This document shows positions 27,277-36,998 of a DNA stretch of 64,000 nt, one piece after another (the stretch's first letter is position 1; every line of letters starts with the position of its first letter). Below the pieces are notes generated by a model. It was not told where the DNA came from, searched no databases, and saw only the letters and a program-made list of their open reading frames with translations. The stretch is taken from NCBI RefSeq assembly GCF_008369915.1, contig NZ_VSRN01000001.1:3964501-4028500 (forward strand), given 5' to 3'. Position numbers and translations under genes: made by a program. This DNA is from Dyadobacter sp. UC 10. GTDB lineage: Bacteria; Bacteroidota; Bacteroidia; Cytophagales; Spirosomataceae.

Positions 27277-28806
27277 ATGACTGAACAAATTCTGATTTTA
27301 GATTTTGGTTCACAGTATACTCAGTTAATCGCGCGACGTGTTCGTGAGCTAAATGTTTATTGTGAAATCCACCCATTCAACAATTACCCCGATCTAACTC
27401 CAAATATCAAAGGTGTCATTCTCTCCGGAAGCCCTTGTTCCGTTCGGGACGCAGATTCTCCAAGAATAGATCTTAACCAGTTTCGCAAAATTGTTCCGGT
27501 TTTAGGTGTTTGTTACGGCGCGCAAATGCTTGCGCAGGAACTTGGCGGCGATGTGAAGCCTTCGCAACACCGGGAATACGGTCGTGCCCGGCTCGAAATT
27601 GACGATAACGATTCTTCTTTGCTGGCCGGTTTGTCCGAATCTTCGCAGGTTTGGATGTCACACGGCGATACCATCGTCCGCGCACCTGAAAATTTCCATG
27701 TGATCGCTTCTACCGAATCGGTTAAAGTGGCCGCGTTTAAGATCGAAGACGAACTTACATACGGCATCCAGTTTCACCCGGAAGTAACACATACTACGGA
27801 AGGTAAGAAGCTGATGTACAATTTTGTAACCAAAATTTGCGGCTGCAAACAGGACTGGACCTCGGAGTCTTTTGTGGAACAGACTGTAAGCCAGCTCCGT
27901 AAAAAGCTTGGCAATGATAAAGTTGTTATGGCGCTTTCGGGTGGGGTTGACTCCACCGTTGCGGCCACGCTTGTACACCAGGCAATCGGTGCAAATTTGT
28001 ATTGTATTTTCGTTGATAACGGGTTGCTAAGAAAAGACGAGTTCGCCGAAGTACTGCACTCTTATCAGGATATGGGGTTGAATATCAAAGGTGTAGACTC
28101 GAAATCGCACTTTTATCAATCGCTTTCAGGTTTATCGGAGCCCGAATCCAAACGAAAGGCGATCGGAAAATCGTTTATTGATATTTTCGATCAGGAAGCA
28201 CATTTGATCGAGGATGTGAAGTGGTTGGGCCAGGGTACCATTTATCCCGACGTCATCGAATCGGTTTCTATCAAAGGCCCTTCGGCGACTATCAAATCGC
28301 ACCACAATGTGGGCGGACTACCTGATTTTATGAAATTGAAGGTGGTTGAGCCGCTGAATACTTTGTTCAAAGACGAAGTGAGGGCAGTGGGCCGTACATT
28401 AGGTATTGATGAAAAAATTCTTGGCCGTCACCCGTTCCCGGGCCCTGGGCTTGCAATCCGTATTCTCGGAGAGATTACACCTGAAAAAGTGGCAATACTT
28501 CAGGAAGTCGACGCTATTTTTATCGGAGGACTTCGGAAGTGGGATCTTTACAAGGATGTTTGGCAGGCCGGCGCGATGCTTCTGCCTGTGCAAAGTGTAG
28601 GTGTAATGGGGGATGAAAGAACCTACGAAAGCGTAGTCGCACTTCGCGCAGTAACTTCGATCGACGGTATGACCGCTGATTGGGCACATTTACCTTACGA
28701 ATTCCTTGCGGAGGTTTCGAATGATATTATTAATCGTGTAAAAGGAGTTAACCGGGTCGTCTATGATATTTCGTCAAAGCCGCCGGCTACTATTGAATGG
28801 GAATAG
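27277..28806 (+). CDS. guaA: GMP synthase (glutamine-hydrolysing)
   Basis: Converts XMP to GMP using ATP and glutamine in purine synthesis. The 509 residues hold an N-terminal class I glutamine amidotransferase (nucleophile Cys79 in GVCYGAQ, His167 and Glu169 in FHPEVTHT), an ATP pyrophosphatase domain with the P-loop SGGVDS at 221-226, and the C-terminal dimerisation domain ending in KPPATIEWE, the near-invariant family end. Single-gene unit with a bidirectional terminator downstream. Confidence 0.98.
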   Translation: MTEQILILDFGSQYTQLIARRVRELNVYCEIHPFNNYPDLTPNIKGVILSGSPCSVRDADSPRIDLNQFRKIVPVLGVCYGAQMLAQELGGDVKPSQHREYGRARLEIDDNDSSLLAGLSESSQVWMSHGDTIVRAPENFHVIASTESVKVAAFKIEDELTYGIQFHPEVTHTTEGKKLMYNFVTKICGCKQDWTSESFVEQTVSQLRKKLGNDKVVMALSGGVDSTVAATLVHQAIGANLYCIFVDNGLLRKDEFAEVLHSYQDMGLNIKGVDSKSHFYQSLSGLSEPESKRKAIGKSFIDIFDQEAHLIEDVKWLGQGTIYPDVIESVSIKGPSATIKSHHNVGGLPDFMKLKVVEPLNTLFKDEVRAVGRTLGIDEKILGRHPFPGPGLAIRILGEITPEKVAILQEVDAIFIGGLRKWDLYKDVWQAGAMLLPVQSVGVMGDERTYESVVALRAVTSIDGMTADWAHLPYEFLAEVSNDIINRVKGVNRVVYDISSKPPATIEWE

Positions 28807-28812
28807 CTTATA

Positions 28813-28849
28813 AATAAGAAAAGCGGTCTAAAACCGCTTTTCTTATTTT
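28813..28849 (+). terminator. Terminator between guaA and the DUF1328 gene, bidirectional
   Basis: A perfect 15-bp inverted repeat (28813-28827 and 28833-28847) with a 5-base loop, A-rich on the left and T-rich on the right, so it can serve both guaA and the convergent small gene. Confidence 0.9.
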
Positions 28850-28879
28850 GTTATGTCAAATCATATTCTCAAACCGGCG

Positions 28880-29044
28880 TCAGGATCGCCCGACTCCGCG
28901 GCTTAATAAGCTTAATACAAAAAGTACAAGGAATACGAAGAAGAGAATTTTAGCAATTCCGGCAGCACCTGCAGCTATTCCGCCGAATCCAAGAATACCG
29001 GCTATAATAGCAACGATCAGAAATATTACGGTCCATCTAAGCAT
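28880..29044 (-). CDS. DUF1328-family small membrane protein
   Basis: A 54-residue protein too short for most ORF cut-offs. It starts [20 protein letters not shown], continues with the Gly/Ala-rich [20 protein letters not shown] and a second hydrophobic helix, and ends in SRGVGRS. This is the DUF1328 (YtjA) pattern: two transmembrane helices around a glycine-rich turn. The family's role is unknown but it is often linked with general stress. It faces guaA and shares the bidirectional terminator. I translated it directly from the sequence; start and stop are unambiguous (ATG at 29044, TGA at 28880-28882). Confidence 0.9.
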   Translation of the reverse strand: MLRWTVIFLIVAIIAGILGFGGIAAGAAGIAKILFFVFLVLFVLSLLSRGVGRS

Positions 29045-29345
29045 AATTGACAAAGTGTTAAGTTTTAAATAACTTTTATACTCAGCTAATTACCAATTAT
29101 GTGCCAAAAGCCAGTAAGCCGAAAATTGCCTTCAGGCAGCTGTATCTTGCTTTTTGAATTTCATTTTTGCTATTTTTTGGGGAGAATCATGCCCAATAAA
29201 GGTGAAAAAATGGCCTTGTTTCCTGCTGCTCACTCAATATAAGGCCGGATTATTTGTTTTACATCTGGTTTAGGGGTTACGGTTGAAAATTCTCCTTGAT
29301 CTCACAAATCCTTTATTTTGCATCATAACTATTATCACAGACCTA
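29045..29345. other. Intergenic region between DUF1328 and M1 peptidase genes
   Basis: About 300 AT-rich bases between divergent genes. I see a small GCCT-TCA-GGC stem near 29130 and no convincing ORF or promoter box. A TTG-started extension of the M1 gene from 29283 is possible but not favoured. Confidence 0.5.
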
Positions 29346-31208
29346 ATGAAATTTAATGTATTGCTGCTGCTTTCAATAGCTGTTATTTCGAAGGTTTCAG
29401 CACAAAGCGACCGTTGGCAACAGCGCGTCAAATATCAGATGGAAATTGATTTTGACGCCGCCAAACACCAGTACAAGGGAACTCAAAAGCTTACATACAG
29501 CAACAATTCACCGGATACCCTCCACAAGGTTTTTTATCATCTGTATCTCAATGCATTTCAGCCGGGAAGCCAGATGGATGTCCGTTCCCGGACAATTGCC
29601 GACCCCGATGCGCGCGTGAAGGACAGGATCTCCAAATTATCGCCGACCGAAATCGGTTATGAAAAGGTGCTTTCGTTAAAACACAATGGTAAGGCTGTTA
29701 AATACGAAGTCGTAGGGACGATTCTTGAAGTTACTTTGACGGAAAAAATTCTTCCTAAAACACAGCACACATTTGAAATGGAATTCGAAGCGCAGGTACC
29801 TGTCCAGATCCGCCGTACAGGCCGTAATAACAAGGAGGGAATCGACTATTCGATGGCGCAATGGTATCCCAAAATGTCTGAATATGATTACGAAGGCTGG
29901 CATGCCAATCCTTACATTGCCAGGGAATTTTATGGTATTTGGGGTGATTTCGATGTGAAGATCAAAATGGATGCGGCCTATACGATTGCCGCGACGGGTT
30001 ATTTGCAAAATCCGGACAAAATCGGACACGGATATACAGAAAAAGTAGTAAACCATAAGTCCGGCGAAAAGCTGACCTGGCATTTCATAGCACCCGAAGT
30101 CCACGATTTTATGTGGGCAGCGGACCGAAATTACAAGCATGATGTGGTGAAACTGGACGAAAATCTGGATCTCCACTTTTTTTATCAGCCTGAAAATGAT
30201 AGCATCATTAGGAACTGGAAAGATATGCAGCCGATGGCCGTGCGTTGTTTTCAGATTATGAATGAGAAATTTGGCAGGTATCCTTACAAGCAATATTCAG
30301 TGATCCAGGGCGGGGACGGTGGAATGGAATATCCGATGGGTACTTTAATCCTGGGTCGCCAGCGCCTGTCGGGGCTGGTGGGAGTAACTGTTCATGAATC
30401 TATCCACAGCTGGTTCCAAATGATTTTGGGTACCAATGAATCGAAATATGCTTGGATGGATGAAGGTTTCACGACCTACGCCGAAAACCTCGTGATGGCG
30501 GATCTTTTTCCTTCAAAAAACGACGCGCAGCGGGCTAGCACTGCCAGCTACCGCAGTTTGGCGAAATCCGGCCTGGAAGAACCTTTGACTACACATTCCG
30601 ATCACTATAATAGCAACCGCGCGTATTCTGTGGGGGCCTATTCCAAAGGGGCCGTTTTCCTGAACCAGCTGGGTTACATTATCGGACAGGATAAGCTGGC
30701 GAGCGGTATGAAACGTTATTTCAACGAATGGAAATTCAAACACCCCAATCCCAACGACCTGAAACGGATCATGGAAAAAGAGTCGGGGCTCGAACTGGAC
30801 TGGTACCTGGAAGATTTTGTCGGTACTACCAAAACCATCGACTATGGAATCAAGGAAGTGGTTTCGAATGGGGCGAAAACTGATGTGGTGATCGAACGGA
30901 TCGGCCAAATGCCAATGCCGCTGGACGTAGTGGCGGTTTACAAAGATGGTACCCAGGAACACTTTTACATTCCGCTGGAAATCATGCGGGGCGAGAAAAT
31001 GGAGAAATTGTATTCGAAAACTACGTTACTGACAGACTGGGGCTGGACTTATCCCGAGTATAACTTTTCTATCGATCGAAACCTTGGAGACATTTCACTG
31101 ATCGTGATCGACCCGAGCCAGAGAATGGCGGACATTAATCCCGATAATAATATCTACCCTTCGCTACCTACCGGATCTCCGCGTTTCAAAGGAGGCCCGG
31201 CCAAATAA
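29346..31208 (+). CDS. Exported M1-family metallopeptidase
   Basis: A 620-residue aminopeptidase-like zinc enzyme. The ATG at 29346 gives a proper signal peptide (MKFNVLLLLSIAVISKVSAQ); the longer frame depends on a TTG. The gluzincin site is complete: His350-Glu351-x-x-His354 (HESIH) and the third ligand Glu373 in WMDEGFTTY, exactly 18 residues later. The upstream GGMEYP equivalent, GGDGGMEYPMGTLI, is the exopeptidase motif that binds the substrate N-terminus. It should act in the periplasm or outside on peptides. The next gene on the other strand ends 1 base beyond its stop. Confidence 0.95.
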   Translation: MKFNVLLLLSIAVISKVSAQSDRWQQRVKYQMEIDFDAAKHQYKGTQKLTYSNNSPDTLHKVFYHLYLNAFQPGSQMDVRSRTIADPDARVKDRISKLSPTEIGYEKVLSLKHNGKAVKYEVVGTILEVTLTEKILPKTQHTFEMEFEAQVPVQIRRTGRNNKEGIDYSMAQWYPKMSEYDYEGWHANPYIAREFYGIWGDFDVKIKMDAAYTIAATGYLQNPDKIGHGYTEKVVNHKSGEKLTWHFIAPEVHDFMWAADRNYKHDVVKLDENLDLHFFYQPENDSIIRNWKDMQPMAVRCFQIMNEKFGRYPYKQYSVIQGGDGGMEYPMGTLILGRQRLSGLVGVTVHESIHSWFQMILGTNESKYAWMDEGFTTYAENLVMADLFPSKNDAQRASTASYRSLAKSGLEEPLTTHSDHYNSNRAYSVGAYSKGAVFLNQLGYIIGQDKLASGMKRYFNEWKFKHPNPNDLKRIMEKESGLELDWYLEDFVGTTKTIDYGIKEVVSNGAKTDVVIERIGQMPMPLDVVAVYKDGTQEHFYIPLEIMRGEKMEKLYSKTTLLTDWGWTYPEYNFSIDRNLGDISLIVIDPSQRMADINPDNNIYPSLPTGSPRFKGGPAK

Positions 31209-31209
31209 A

Positions 31210-33777
31210 TTAGCGGCCAAACCGGATGGACGTACCGAACCGCCAGCCCATTCCCTGGAATTTGCTGCCGTGAAACTGGGCTACGGCTTCCAGGCGGAGG
31301 ATCCGGAGAATATCATCAATACCGTAAACGACCTCTGTATAGTTGCGGATCGTCGGCACTTTCAGATAATGCAGTTGCAGCGTCTCGGAAATGCCGGTGG
31401 TCCGCAACGCTTCTATCCGGGTAATGACAAATCGCTGTGTCGAAAAGGTCGCATGCGCCTGCAAGAATCGGGAAGCAGTACTATAAGTATAATAAGGCAG
31501 CATTCTGAATTGATCGGGCGGATAAGCGTATTGGAAGAAAAATTCATTGCCCATGAAATGCCGGAAATCAGGGAAGTACATTTGATTTTTACTCAGAAAT
31601 CCACCTCCATTCACGAAGTATTCCAGATTACTTCTTGGACCCAGGTTCAGATTCTGACGAATTGTGCCTTGCAATAAGGAGTAATCAACATCTCCGGCAA
31701 ATGCGAGTCCATTTTTGTAATTAACTATAAAAGACGGTCCGCGGCTGCGCAGGTAACGTTTTTCCCCATTTTTAATCAGAAATCTACGCCATGGACGAAT
31801 CGTTGCAGTGAGGTCAAGGACAGTCGCATTATGCTCAGGGAAGCCGGTATTGCGCAGTTCTTTATTGATGGGCCGGTTTGGGGTATAGCTGTATTTGTCC
31901 CAGGAAAAGATCGGTTTTGCATTTTCAAGATTAAACAGTTCTTTTCTGTGTTCGAATTCCAGACCTGCATTGAGCGTAAAAACGTCTGCGATATTGCGCA
32001 GCGTAAACTCGATTTTACCAAACTGTTTCTGGTATAGTTTCATGAAATTCCGGTCGAAAAAGCGCGCGGCCATACTGTTGGGCAGCGGCGGGACCGGATT
32101 GTTGTTATTGATCTGACTCGCCATTTCCCCGCCCGACAAAGACAGGTTCCATTTGTTATTGCCCACATTCGTTTCCAGGTTTCCATAAAGCCTTTTGCGC
32201 CCAAGCGAATAGCGGATCAGAGGCCGTGCGCTGACGAAATACGACTTACCCCAACGTTTTGTCCATTCCGTGATCAGGTTGACCGAATTGCCTTCAACCG
32301 TATTATAACTGATCGCCCAGATTGGACTTTTGAAATAAAACGTATTTCGGTTTCCAAGGGAATAAGTATTGCCGGTTATCAGGTGCGTGGGTTTGAAATA
32401 CAGCGAATCGGGCCGCTTTTTTTCATTCTTCAAATCTTTTACAACTTTAATGCTGTCCTGTATGCGATAGCTCGTCACTTCTGATTTCGTCAAAGGAACT
32501 GGTCGTAATGTCTGCCAGTAGGTCGTATCGCGTTTGTTGGCCATAGAATCTATGACGATTGAATCCGAGCGTACCAGCCTGCTATCGCTTATCCCCGCAT
32601 TATTTTGCTTTTTTTGCTCCTTTTCATATTTCCTTGTGAGTTTCCGGAAGTTTTTGGTTGAAAATTCCTTCTGCTCTTTGATTAGATTGTCCAGATTTTG
32701 AGTCTGTTTGGTTGCAGCAGTTTCGGGTGCTTTTTTGTGATCATTGATGACAATATCTTCCTTCAAACCGGGATCAACATCCAGCTTTTGATAAGATAAC
32801 GAGACAAGGTATTTGAACTCACCCGAAAAACCCAGGTAGCTCCCGTCTAGTCTGAATTGCTGGTTGACCGGTATCCAGACATTTTGGATCGGACTGAAAA
32901 TTTGCTTTGCAGAGATATTGAGGCCGCGTGTTGTAGTTTGCAAATTATAGCTATGGATTGCCCAGCGGTCTTCCAGAATAAACAAGCTGCCCTTAAATAC
33001 GCCTTCCCCATAAGCTTTCGGGATAACCCGGATCTTGTTCACCATTTGCCCCTGATCCTCGAAATAACCCTCATATTCAAAGCGATAATAGGAAAATGCT
33101 TTGGGTGAAAGTGGCGAAATCGTGCCTGCAATTTCGGGGCTGTACAGGCTGGCGAGAATGTAGTCGTTCGGAGAAGGAATGCTGTTGTCCAGGCTATTTC
33201 TGGTAGAAAGAATGCGCTGACTGTAACTGTTCGGCCGGCGGTACTTTATTTCGGCAACACTCTCATTAATAAACGCTTTCCCTTCCTGAATACCTTCTTT
33301 TTTTAATCTTTTTTCGAGCAGGTACGGGATTTTTGTAGGCAATGCAGTGCTTCTCGAATAAACCTTGGCTGTGTAACCTCTCACCTGAAGCTGGTGAAAT
33401 CTGGCCTTGGCGATCGCACGGCGCATAATGCTGTATGCCGGATCTTCTTTGGATTTGCCTACAACCGCTTCGTTTAGATTCAGCGCCTGCTCTTCCATTG
33501 TAATATTCAGCTCCACAAAATCAGCACCGACCGTCACATTTTTCGAAACAGTTTTGAAACCTAAAAATTGGAAAATAATTTCGTAAGATCCTGGTTCCAG
33601 GGCGAATTCGTATTCGCCTTCTTCATTGGCCATGGTTCCATTGCTTGTGCCTTTTACGGCAATGCCGGCGTAGGAAAGCGCCTCTCCTTGTGCCGTAGAG
33701 ATACGGCCTTTTAATCCGCCCGCGATTAACTGCGACTGTAAGCCAACAAGAATGATGAGAAGCGACGCGAAGCGCAT
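31210..33777 (-). CDS. DUF5686 outer-membrane protein with carboxypeptidase-like domain
   Basis: An 855-residue protein from the ATG at 33777; a TTG-started version would add 11 residues. A signal peptide is followed by a carboxypeptidase-regulatory-like domain (about 20-100: LKGRISTAQGEALSYAGIAV) and a long DUF5686 region, starting around the YSIMRRAIAKARFHQLQVRG motif. The C-terminal half alternates polar and aromatic residues like a beta-barrel and ends in FGTSIRFGR. A Lys/Glu/Gln-rich segment around 370-410 looks disordered or coiled. The family is common and uncharacterised in Bacteroidota. Confidence 0.88.
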   Translation of the reverse strand: MRFASLLIILVGLQSQLIAGGLKGRISTAQGEALSYAGIAVKGTSNGTMANEEGEYEFALEPGSYEIIFQFLGFKTVSKNVTVGADFVELNITMEEQALNLNEAVVGKSKEDPAYSIMRRAIAKARFHQLQVRGYTAKVYSRSTALPTKIPYLLEKRLKKEGIQEGKAFINESVAEIKYRRPNSYSQRILSTRNSLDNSIPSPNDYILASLYSPEIAGTISPLSPKAFSYYRFEYEGYFEDQGQMVNKIRVIPKAYGEGVFKGSLFILEDRWAIHSYNLQTTTRGLNISAKQIFSPIQNVWIPVNQQFRLDGSYLGFSGEFKYLVSLSYQKLDVDPGLKEDIVINDHKKAPETAATKQTQNLDNLIKEQKEFSTKNFRKLTRKYEKEQKKQNNAGISDSRLVRSDSIVIDSMANKRDTTYWQTLRPVPLTKSEVTSYRIQDSIKVVKDLKNEKKRPDSLYFKPTHLITGNTYSLGNRNTFYFKSPIWAISYNTVEGNSVNLITEWTKRWGKSYFVSARPLIRYSLGRKRLYGNLETNVGNNKWNLSLSGGEMASQINNNNPVPPLPNSMAARFFDRNFMKLYQKQFGKIEFTLRNIADVFTLNAGLEFEHRKELFNLENAKPIFSWDKYSYTPNRPINKELRNTGFPEHNATVLDLTATIRPWRRFLIKNGEKRYLRSRGPSFIVNYKNGLAFAGDVDYSLLQGTIRQNLNLGPRSNLEYFVNGGGFLSKNQMYFPDFRHFMGNEFFFQYAYPPDQFRMLPYYTYSTASRFLQAHATFSTQRFVITRIEALRTTGISETLQLHYLKVPTIRNYTEVVYGIDDILRILRLEAVAQFHGSKFQGMGWRFGTSIRFGR

Positions 33778-33901
33778 AGAGGAAATTGTCGTTTTTTGCA
33801 ATAAGCACAAATTAGATGAAATTTCTAATTCGCGCTTTTGCTGACATCACTCTATAACCGTACCAGCTTATGGGTCTGATCCTCTGATTTATATGGGATT
33901 A

Positions 33902-35806
33902 TTAATTCATCCATTTTTCGTACCACATTTGGAACATTAGCAGATACCATATCTTAAGTGCATATTCCTTCTTTCCCGAAAGGAAACCTTCTCTCAATTT
34001 CCGGACGACATTCGGATTGAAAATACCCTGTTTAGCTATTTCCTCATCACTCAAATAATACAATACCTGTTTTTTCAAGTCAGTGGCTAACCAATTTTCA
34101 ATAGGAATTTGGAATCCCATCTTGGGACGGTCCATCAACTCTTTTGGAACATATTTATGAACAATTTCTTTTAAAATATACTTCTTCTCCCCGTTGTGAT
34201 ATTTGTATTTGTCAGGTAACTGAGCAGCCCACTCGATGATGCGGTGGTCTGTAAAGGGCTCCCGGCTCTCCAGGCTGTAAGCCATAGATGCCCTGTCTAC
34301 CTTTTGCAGCACGTCATCAGACAGGAACGTCTGATAATCTATAGCCATCATGTGTGCAAGGGGCGTGTAGAATTCCTGAAAGAGTCCATTATTCAGATAA
34401 GCTGTTTCGAGCGATTTGATGTTTTTGTAAAACAATACACTGATTTCATTTTCATCAAATTGCTGACTGAGACTTAACATGACATTCTTTGCTGACGGAT
34501 CTTTGAGCAAAGATTTGAATTTCTCATACCGATTATGAAAATTGTATCTATTTCTCATAACAGGGATGTGGTCAGCAGAAATAACATTCATCATTCCGGA
34601 AATCCCTCTTCTTACAAGAGGCGGAATGCGATTAAGCGTACTGCCGTGCTTCATCATAAATCCGTACCTACTGTAACCTGCGAAAACCTCGTCTCCTGCA
34701 TCTGCACTCAAAGCTACCGTTACTTCTTCCGAGGCCATTTTACACAAAAGCATGGTAGGAATGGCGCTCTGATCACCAAAAGGCTCGTCATAGTAATAAG
34801 GCAAATCGGAAATTAATTCCAGGGCATCCTTTCGGGTACAGTTATATTCATAATGCTCTGTGCCGAGATAGTTGGAAATGCTTTTGGCATACTCTGACTC
34901 ATTGAGGCCAATATCTGGTACGGCAATGGTAAACGTCTTTAGCTTTTCGACGCGATCTTCTTGCAAGATTGCGGTGACGCATGAGCTATCATAACCGCCA
35001 CTCAAAAATACGCCTACCGGGACATCAGATACCATTCGGTACTGAAACGCAGATTTTAATACGCTTTTTGTTTCCGTCTCAGCCTCCTGAAAGGAAATGT
35101 CTAATTTGGGTTTGTTATAAGTATGATAAACATCCCAATATTTCTTAATCTCGAACGCTCTGTTATTGATATCGAATTTTATAAAATGTCCTGGTTGTAG
35201 TTTGTAGGTATAGTCGAAGATGCAATAAGGAGTTGGTACGTTTCCGTGTTGCATAAATGCCGCCACTGCATCGAAGTTGATCGCTTTTTTAAATTTCGGA
35301 TGCTTGTGAAACGCTTTTAATTCGGACGCGAATAAGAAGAGACCGTCATGCCAGTAATAAAAAAATGGTTTGATACCAACCCTGTCTCTTACGAAGTGTA
35401 TCGTTTCGGTTTTTTGATCGTATATCGCGAAGGCGAACATGCCAATGAATCTGTTGACGCAGGCGATTCCCCACTGAGCAAAAGCGTGCAATATCACCTC
35501 AGTGTCAGAACTGCCGATAAAGCTGTGGCCATCAGAAATCAGTTCCTTTCTTATATTCTCGTAATTATAGATCTCACCGTTAAATGTAATCCAAAGGTGG
35601 CCAAATTGCATGGGCTGGCTGCCGGACTCAGATAGATCTATGATGGAAAGTCGCTGGTGGCCGAACCCTATTTTCGCCGCATTTGACTCGAACGTATTAC
35701 ATCCCGATGCATTTGGCCCTCTGTGGCGCATTTCCATCGTTATGTTAGCTAAGATTTCTTGGGTTGATTCTCTGTTATAATCTATGAATCCTGCAATGCC
35801 GCACAT
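33902..35806 (-). CDS. asnB: Asparagine synthase, glutamine-hydrolysing
   Basis: A 634-residue AsnB-type enzyme. Cys2 of MCGIAGF is the glutaminase nucleophile, MRHRGPNASG and the NGEIYNYE loop belong to the amidotransferase domain, and FLSGGYDSSCV is the ATP-pyrophosphatase loop of the synthetase domain, followed by SLESREPFTDHRIIEWA. The length and the ending resemble AsnB forms found in exopolysaccharide or O-antigen loci that amidate sugars or peptides, but no such cluster surrounds it here. It is monocistronic, and whether it makes free asparagine is not certain. Confidence 0.95.
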   Translation of the reverse strand: MCGIAGFIDYNRESTQEILANITMEMRHRGPNASGCNTFESNAAKIGFGHQRLSIIDLSESGSQPMQFGHLWITFNGEIYNYENIRKELISDGHSFIGSSDTEVILHAFAQWGIACVNRFIGMFAFAIYDQKTETIHFVRDRVGIKPFFYYWHDGLFLFASELKAFHKHPKFKKAINFDAVAAFMQHGNVPTPYCIFDYTYKLQPGHFIKFDINNRAFEIKKYWDVYHTYNKPKLDISFQEAETETKSVLKSAFQYRMVSDVPVGVFLSGGYDSSCVTAILQEDRVEKLKTFTIAVPDIGLNESEYAKSISNYLGTEHYEYNCTRKDALELISDLPYYYDEPFGDQSAIPTMLLCKMASEEVTVALSADAGDEVFAGYSRYGFMMKHGSTLNRIPPLVRRGISGMMNVISADHIPVMRNRYNFHNRYEKFKSLLKDPSAKNVMLSLSQQFDENEISVLFYKNIKSLETAYLNNGLFQEFYTPLAHMMAIDYQTFLSDDVLQKVDRASMAYSLESREPFTDHRIIEWAAQLPDKYKYHNGEKKYILKEIVHKYVPKELMDRPKMGFQIPIENWLATDLKKQVLYYLSDEEIAKQGIFNPNVVRKLREGFLSGKKEYALKIWYLLMFQMWYEKWMN

Positions 35807-36168
35807 GTGATCGATTAGTGTGATTGTTAGAAGGGCTGTTCCGTGTTAGGGCGATTGATCAGCAGGATTAAATACTTCTAATCATTTCATCGCAAAAGTT
35901 GGGATGAGTGGGTTTGATTATCAGCACACGCTATCAGTCGTGACACCAGCATGGAATTTTCGGTGCAATCTATCATACACAGATGTGATACTTGGCAGAA
36001 GAAGAGGTGTGGATTATCCACAGGTACGTGAATTATTAAAAGGTAAAATGATTGTAAAATCCGGTAGTCAGGGCACAAAAAAAGCAGCCTCTGTCGAAGC
36101 TGCTTTATAACCGTATCAATTAATGATTTTGTCTAGTAACGCGTCTGTTCCCCGTTATGTCAGGCTGA
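35807..36168. other. Intergenic region upstream of asnB, with possible gene fragment
   Basis: A 362-base gap. A plus-strand frame at 35904-36110 starts with a SVVTPAWN stretch that recalls the first strand of family 2 glycosyltransferases, but the DGS and DxD motifs that should follow are absent and the frame runs into a terminator. It may be a short decayed fragment or chance. The right part contains the terminator at 36077-36106. Confidence 0.4.
36077..36106 (-). terminator. Rho-independent terminator of the DsbA-like gene
   Basis: An 8-bp stem (AAAGCAGC 36081-36088, GCTGCTTT 36099-36106) with a 10-base loop and, on the minus strand, a 7-base T run, located 62 bases past the stop. Confidence 0.85.
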
Positions 36169-36876
36169 CTAATCGCACTGCCCGTCGACGGTGCAATTGG
36201 CGCCATCGGCGAGGGAAACCAACGGTTCGGGATTTACTTTCTCCCAGTCGGAGAAGGATTTTTCCAGTGCTCCCAGAAACGTTTCCGGCTGCTGGGCGCC
36301 TGAAACGGCATATTTTCGGTCAAGAACAAAGAAAGGCACTCCCCGCGCACCAACTTGCTGCGCCTCATAAATATCTTTCCGAACCTCGTCGCTGAATTTT
36401 GATCCGTCCAGAACAGATTTTAATTCGTCGGCATCAAGCCCGATTTGAGTTCCCAAATCCAGCAGTGTCACGTGATCCGCAGTGTTTTTTCCATCGGTAA
36501 AATAGGCTTTAAATAACTGCTCTTCTGCATCATCGCCTTTGCCCTTTGTCTTCGCATATTGAACAAAGCGGTGCGCATCAAATGAATTTGCAACCACGGC
36601 CTTATCCATATTGTACTCCAGTCCCACCTCAGCGGCAATCGAACTCACATGGTCATTCATCTGCACAGCATAATCCGGTGACCAGCCTTTCACTTCCGCC
36701 AGGTAATCATTTATGCTTTTTCCAGGCTCCGTCTTCATAGCCGGGTTGAGCTGAAAACTTTTCCATTCCACCTGGATCTTGTCCTTTTGCGGAAATTGTT
36801 CCAATGCTTTTTCAAATTTCCTTTTACCGATGTAGCAAAAAGGGCACATGACGTCACTCCATATTTCAACTTTCAT
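36169..36876 (-). CDS. DsbA-family oxidoreductase, FrnE-like
   Basis: A 235-residue thioredoxin-fold protein starting at the ATG at 36876 (MKVEIWSDVMCPFC); a longer version needs a TTG. The redox site is Cys11-Pro-Phe-Cys14, the cis-Pro region is ARGVPFFVLDRKYAVSGAQ, and a second cysteine pair sits near the end (CTVDGQC). This is the FrnE/DsbA-like group of cytoplasmic dithiol oxidoreductases; no signal peptide is present. It is divergent from an HxlR-type regulator with 122 bases between the starts, a frequent pairing for redox or aldehyde-stress genes. Confidence 0.93.
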   Translation of the reverse strand: MKVEIWSDVMCPFCYIGKRKFEKALEQFPQKDKIQVEWKSFQLNPAMKTEPGKSINDYLAEVKGWSPDYAVQMNDHVSSIAAEVGLEYNMDKAVVANSFDAHRFVQYAKTKGKGDDAEEQLFKAYFTDGKNTADHVTLLDLGTQIGLDADELKSVLDGSKFSDEVRKDIYEAQQVGARGVPFFVLDRKYAVSGAQQPETFLGALEKSFSDWEKVNPEPLVSLADGANCTVDGQCD

Positions 36877-36928
36877 ATTAATCGCTGTTTTCTGATTTTC
36901 GACCGTTTTAATTCTCAAATCGCAGGCA

Positions 36929-36936
36929 CAAATTTA
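36929..36936 (-). promoter_or_regulatory. Candidate -7 box of the DsbA-like gene
   Basis: TAAATTTG on the minus strand, 53 bases before the ATG at 36876, in the shared regulatory gap with the HxlR gene. Confidence 0.45.
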
Positions 36937-36949
36937 CAGAATTATGCTA

Positions 36950-36972
36950 TACATTTGTAAGTACTATACAAA
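36950..36972 (+). promoter_or_regulatory. Candidate HxlR promoter with overlapping operator
   Basis: TACATTTG at 36950-36957 is a plus-strand -7 box. It overlaps an inverted repeat, TTTGTA at 36954-36959 and TACAAA at 36967-36972, around a central GTAC. The position suits autorepression by the HxlR protein and would also affect the divergent gene. Confidence 0.45.
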
Positions 36973-36998
36973 AGGATAGTTGAGCAAGTTCGTGTAAT

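Noticed and set aside
29676-30293. 205-codon minus-strand open frame
   Set aside because: Antisense to the M1 peptidase, whose catalytic residues are complete.
35904-36110. 68-codon plus-strand frame with a glycosyltransferase-like SVVTPAWN
   Set aside because: No further family motifs, no start context, and it runs into a terminator; kept only as a note in the intergenic entry.
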